Assembly (NCBI GenBank): GCA_017481185.1
Contig: JAFUPO010000067.1
Span: 1 to 7,155, forward strand
Direction: 5' to 3'
DNA length: 7,155 nt
Source of the DNA: Clostridia bacterium
Lineage (GTDB): Bacteria; Bacillota_A; Clostridia; Christensenellales; Aristaeellaceae
The notes beneath the pieces are model-generated. The model did not search any database. It saw nothing but the letters and a program-made list of their open reading frames with translations, and had not been told where the DNA came from. Positions 4,431 to 7,155 of this stretch are shown in pieces; position 1 is the first letter of the stretch, and each line of letters opens with the position of its first letter. The translations under genes and the position numbers were made by a program.

Positions 4431-5471
4431 ATGGAAAATAAGATCAAGAAAAATCCCCTCAGCCTTCAGATTGATCCCAACCTGTTTAACCGGGCTACGG
4501 ATGATGAAAAGGCTCAGATCGTTACCCAACGGGAATCCGTTTCCTTCTTTAAGGATGCCATGCGCCGTTTGGCCAAGAACAGGATGGCCATGCTCTGCCT
4601 GTGCATCCTGGTGGTGATCACCCTGATCTCCATCATCGTGCCCATGGTGTACCCTTACAGCTATACCCAGCAGGATGTAACCGCCAAGAATCTGGAGCCC
4701 TTTGAGTACTCCCGCAAGGAGCAGGCCCGCATTGCTCAGGGCCAGGATGTATTTCCCCACATTATGGGAACTGACAGCCTGGGCCGCGACTACGCCATCC
4801 GCGTAATCTACGGCACCCGCATTTCCTTGGCCGTTGGCTTTATCTCCGCCCTGATCGTTGTGTTTATCGGCATCATTTACGGCTCCATCTCCGGCTATTT
4901 CGGCGGCAAGGTGGACCTGATTATGATGCGTATTGTAGACATCATTTACTCCCTGCCTGATGTGCTTATCGTAATCCTTCTGTCCGTGGCTATCAAGGAT
5001 ATTATCAGCACCTCCAAGAGCGAAATTATCGTGAAGCTGGGCGCGGGCATGATTTCTATCTTCATTGTGTTCGGCCTTCTGTACTGGGTGGGTATGGCCC
5101 GGCAGGTTCGCGGCCAGATCCTGACCATTAAGGAGCAGGAGTATGTAATGGCCTCCAAGGCCATGGGCGCCAAGCCCTTCCACATCATCCGCAAGCACAT
5201 GATTCCTAACTGCGTATCGGTCATTATCATTACCGCCGCCATGCAGATCCCCAGCGCCATCTTCACAGAGAGCTTCCTGTCCTTCGTGGGTATGGGCGTG
5301 TCCATGCCGATGCCTTCTTTGGGCTCCCTGGCCTCTGACGCCCGAAACGGCCTGGTTTCCTATCCTTATCTGCTGCTCTTCCCCGCTGCTGTGATCTTTT
5401 TGATCGTTCTGTCCTTCAACCTATTGGGCAACGGCCTGCGGGATGCCTTTGACCCCAAACTGCGTTCTTAA
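4431..5471 (+). CDS. oppC: Oligopeptide/dipeptide ABC transporter, second permease (OppC/DppC type)
   Basis: Second membrane subunit of the importer. At 346 residues it is longer than E. coli OppC/DppC (about 300), with about 40 polar residues before the OppC N-terminal segment (SFFKDAMRRLAKNRMAMLCLCILVV, about 38-62) and a polar stretch after TM1 (about 75-110). The family motif GTDSLGRD is at 113-120. The EAA loop that contacts the ATPases is at about 236-263 (QEYVMASKAMGAKPFHIIRKHMIPN), followed by FLSFVGMG (282-289) and the terminal NGLRDAFDPKLR. A GAGGTG ribosome binding site overlaps the stop codon of the preceding permease gene, 7 nt before the ATG, so translation is probably coupled. 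The ATPase gene starts 21 nt after its stop. Confidence 0.94.
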   Translation: MENKIKKNPLSLQIDPNLFNRATDDEKAQIVTQRESVSFFKDAMRRLAKNRMAMLCLCILVVITLISIIVPMVYPYSYTQQDVTAKNLEPFEYSRKEQARIAQGQDVFPHIMGTDSLGRDYAIRVIYGTRISLAVGFISALIVVFIGIIYGSISGYFGGKVDLIMMRIVDIIYSLPDVLIVILLSVAIKDIISTSKSEIIVKLGAGMISIFIVFGLLYWVGMARQVRGQILTIKEQEYVMASKAMGAKPFHIIRKHMIPNCVSVIIITAAMQIPSAIFTESFLSFVGMGVSMPMPSLGSLASDARNGLVSYPYLLLFPAAVIFLIVLSFNLLGNGLRDAFDPKLRS

Positions 5472-5492
5472 TTAACGGGAGGTTTAGCGACC

Positions 5493-6557
5493 ATGGCAAT
5501 GCTTGAAGTAAAAGACTTGCGGACCTCCTTCTTCACCCCGGCAGGCGAGGTCAAGGCAGTCAACGGTATCTCCTTTAATCTGGATAATGGCAAGGTGTTG
5601 GGCATCGTTGGCGAGTCCGGCTCCGGCAAGTCCGTTTCCGCTTATTCTATCCTTCAAATTCTGACCCATCCCGGCCGCATCGTTGGCGGCAGCATCAAGT
5701 TCAAGGGCCAGGAGCTGGTGGGCTGCACCGAGGAAGAGATGCGCAAGATTCGCGGCAACAAGATCTCCATCATCTTCCAGGATCCCATGACCAGCCTGAA
5801 CCCGGTGTACACCATCGGCAACCAGCTGCGCGAGGCTATCCTTTTGCACACCAACCGCAACAAGGAGCAGGCGCAGGCCCGTGCCGTTGAAATGCTCCAG
5901 TTGGTGGGCATCAACGAGCCCGAAAAGCGCTTAAAGCAGTATCCTCATGAGCTTTCCGGCGGTATGCGCCAGCGGGTGATGATCGCCATGGCTCTGGCCT
6001 GCGAACCGGACATCCTTATTGCCGACGAGCCCACCACCGCCCTGGACGTGACCATTCAGGCTAAGATTCTGGAACTGATGCAGGATTTGCAGAAGAAGCT
6101 GGGTATGGCCATTATTATGATCACTCATGACCTGGGCGTTATCGCCAGCCTGTGCGACGAGGTGATCGTTATGTACGCAGGCAGCGTGTGCGAGCGCGGC
6201 ACGGCGGAAGCTATCTTCTACCGCCCCGCCCATGAGTACACCAAGGGGCTTTTGCGCTCCATCCCCAATATTGATAACGACGAGCATGAGCGCCTCACGC
6301 CCATCACCGGCACGCCCATCGATCTGCTGAATATGCCCAAGGGCTGCCCCTTTGCCCCTCGCTGTGAGCGGGCCATGAAGGTGTGCCTTACCGAGCATCC
6401 TCAGGAGATCCCTGTGGGCAAGGATCATCTCAGCGCTTGCTGGATGAATCTGCACGATGGCATCCAGCAGGGCGTGGTTCGCACGGATGCTGAGGGCAAT
6501 ATTACCGCCATCGACCTGGAAGGCACGCTGGCTGAATCAGGAGGCGCTGACCAATGA
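5493..6557 (+). CDS. oppD: Oligopeptide/dipeptide ABC transporter ATP-binding protein (OppD/DppD type)
   Basis: Cytoplasmic ATPase that pairs with OppF to power uptake. The 354 residues show all nucleotide-binding motifs: Walker A GESGSGKS (40-47), Q-loop FQDP (Q96), signature LSGGMRQR (154-161), Walker B ILIADEP (174-180), D-loop ALDV, and switch His in THD (H212). The C-terminal peptide-transporter extension (oligo_HPY) follows, with [19 protein letters not shown] near 273-291 and four cysteines at about 285, 291, 298 and 316. This spacing is the conserved cluster that binds an iron-sulfur centre in a structurally studied mycobacterial DppD; here that is by family analogy. GGGAGG lies 10 nt before the ATG. 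The 3' end overlaps the next gene by 4 nt (ATGA), indicating translational coupling of the two ATPases. Confidence 0.96.
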   Translation: MAMLEVKDLRTSFFTPAGEVKAVNGISFNLDNGKVLGIVGESGSGKSVSAYSILQILTHPGRIVGGSIKFKGQELVGCTEEEMRKIRGNKISIIFQDPMTSLNPVYTIGNQLREAILLHTNRNKEQAQARAVEMLQLVGINEPEKRLKQYPHELSGGMRQRVMIAMALACEPDILIADEPTTALDVTIQAKILELMQDLQKKLGMAIIMITHDLGVIASLCDEVIVMYAGSVCERGTAEAIFYRPAHEYTKGLLRSIPNIDNDEHERLTPITGTPIDLLNMPKGCPFAPRCERAMKVCLTEHPQEIPVGKDHLSACWMNLHDGIQQGVVRTDAEGNITAIDLEGTLAESGGADQ

Positions 6558-7155
6558 GTGAAAAAGAAAAGTATCTGGTAGAGGTACGCAACCTGAAGCA
6601 GTACTTCCCCATTTCCACCGGCTTTTTAAAGACTACCATGCTCAAGGCTGTGGATGATGTTTCCTTCAACATCAAAAGCGGCGAAACCCTGGGCCTGGTA
6701 GGTGAATCCGGCTGCGGCAAAACCACCGTGGGCCGCTCCCTTCTGCATCTTTACAAGCCTACCGGCGGCGAGGTTATCTTTGACGGCAAAAAGGTTTGCA
6801 AGGCCACCATGCCCGAATTCCGCCGCAAGGCGCAGATCGTGTTTCAGGATCCCTACTCCTCGTTGAACCCCCGCATGACTGTGGGCGACATCGTAGGCGA
6901 ACCCCTGGATGTGCAAAAGCAGTTTAAAAGCAAGCAGGCGCGCAACCAGCGGGTGCTGGAGCTTTTGGACACCGTAGGTATCTCCGGCGAGCAGGCTACC
7001 CGCTACGCCCACGAGTTCTCCGGCGGCCAGCGCCAGCGCATCGGCATCGCCCGGGCCCTGGCGGTGAACCCGAAGTTCATCGTCTGCGACGAGCCCGTGT
7101 CCGCGCTGGACGTGTCCATACAGGCGCAGGTCATCAACACCTTTGAGGACCTGCA
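6554..7155 (+). CDS. oppF: Oligopeptide/dipeptide ABC transporter ATP-binding protein (OppF/DppF type), truncated by window edge
   Basis: Second ATPase of the importer, expected to dimerise with OppD in the cytoplasm. About 200 codons are visible with no stop; the family is usually 310-340 residues. Seen are Walker A GESGCGKT (50-57), Q-loop FQDP (Q98), the OppF-typical [14 protein letters not shown] (101-114), signature FSGGQRQR (155-162), Walker B FIVCDEP (175-181) and D-loop [11 protein letters not shown]. Cys before the Gly-Lys of Walker A, in place of the Ser of the previous ATPase, is the usual OppF/OppD difference. The switch His and C-terminal oligo_HPY part lie beyond the window. The ATG overlaps the upstream stop (ATGA) and GGAGG sits 9 nt before it, inside the previous gene. 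A substrate-binding protein gene is expected further downstream. Confidence 0.95.
   Translation, partial: MSEKEKYLVEVRNLKQYFPISTGFLKTTMLKAVDDVSFNIKSGETLGLVGESGCGKTTVGRSLLHLYKPTGGEVIFDGKKVCKATMPEFRRKAQIVFQDPYSSLNPRMTVGDIVGEPLDVQKQFKSKQARNQRVLELLDTVGISGEQATRYAHEFSGGQRQRIGIARALAVNPKFIVCDEPVSALDVSIQAQVINTFEDL

Noticed and set aside
4383..5198. Minus-strand 271-codon frame across the permease genes
   Set aside because: It is rich in His, Asp, Gly and Asn, as expected from complements of permease codons, and the plus strand encodes a clear OppC.
1..7155. CRISPR arrays, tRNA or rRNA genes, insertion sequences
   Set aside because: No regularly spaced repeats, cloverleaf-type sequences, transposase-like frames or terminal inverted repeats were seen by eye.

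Overview
The window looks like chromosomal DNA from a strictly anaerobic, Gram-positive Clostridia-type bacterium, possibly of the gut Oscillospiraceae/Ruminococcaceae kind. The reasons are an oxygen-independent class III ribonucleotide reductase, near-consensus TTGACA-17-TATAAT promoters, strong AGGAGG-like ribosome binding sites, GC-rich genes beside AT-rich spacers, and the general look of the proteins. The taxon is inferred, not demonstrated.

Layout from left to right. Positions 1-1032 (minus strand) hold the N-terminal half of the anaerobic reductase gene nrdD. It is read from a perfect consensus promoter flanked by two NrdR boxes, through a leader with three small hairpins. A divergent promoter at 1299-1327 drives a leader of about 190 nt and then a CorA-family divalent cation (Mg2+) transporter gene (1528-2463, plus strand). 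A 19-bp hairpin at 2482-2526 separates this gene from a convergent gene for a small membrane-anchored protein of unknown function (2541-3017, minus strand). After a roughly 350-nt AT-rich spacer with promoter and palindrome signals comes a plus-strand oligopeptide/dipeptide-type ABC transporter operon: two permeases (3493-4419, 4431-5471) and two ATPases (5493-6557 and 6554 to the window end, truncated). No substrate-binding protein gene is visible, so it probably lies downstream.

The most interesting element is the corA leader. It holds an unannotated 27-codon ORF (1369-1452) with a GTG start and a well-placed Shine-Dalgarno. Its product begins MEGDP and so shares E2, D4 and P5 with MgtL, the Mg2+-sensing leader peptide of the enterobacterial mgtA gene (MEPDPTP...). 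The ORF ends just before an intrinsic terminator (stem 1476-1483/1514-1521, seven Ts) that directly abuts the corA ATG. The stop-codon region also contains a sequence able to pair with the 5' arm of the terminator. Together these suggest that translation of an acidic/proline-containing peptide, possibly dependent on intracellular Mg2+, sets transcription attenuation of an Mg2+ channel gene. The parts are visible in the sequence; the mechanism is inference.

The two regulated metabolic genes at the left (nrdD and corA) are divergently transcribed and appear independently controlled. The ABC operon is a self-contained peptide-uptake unit with tight spacing (11-nt gap, 21-nt gap, 4-nt overlap), consistent with one transcript.
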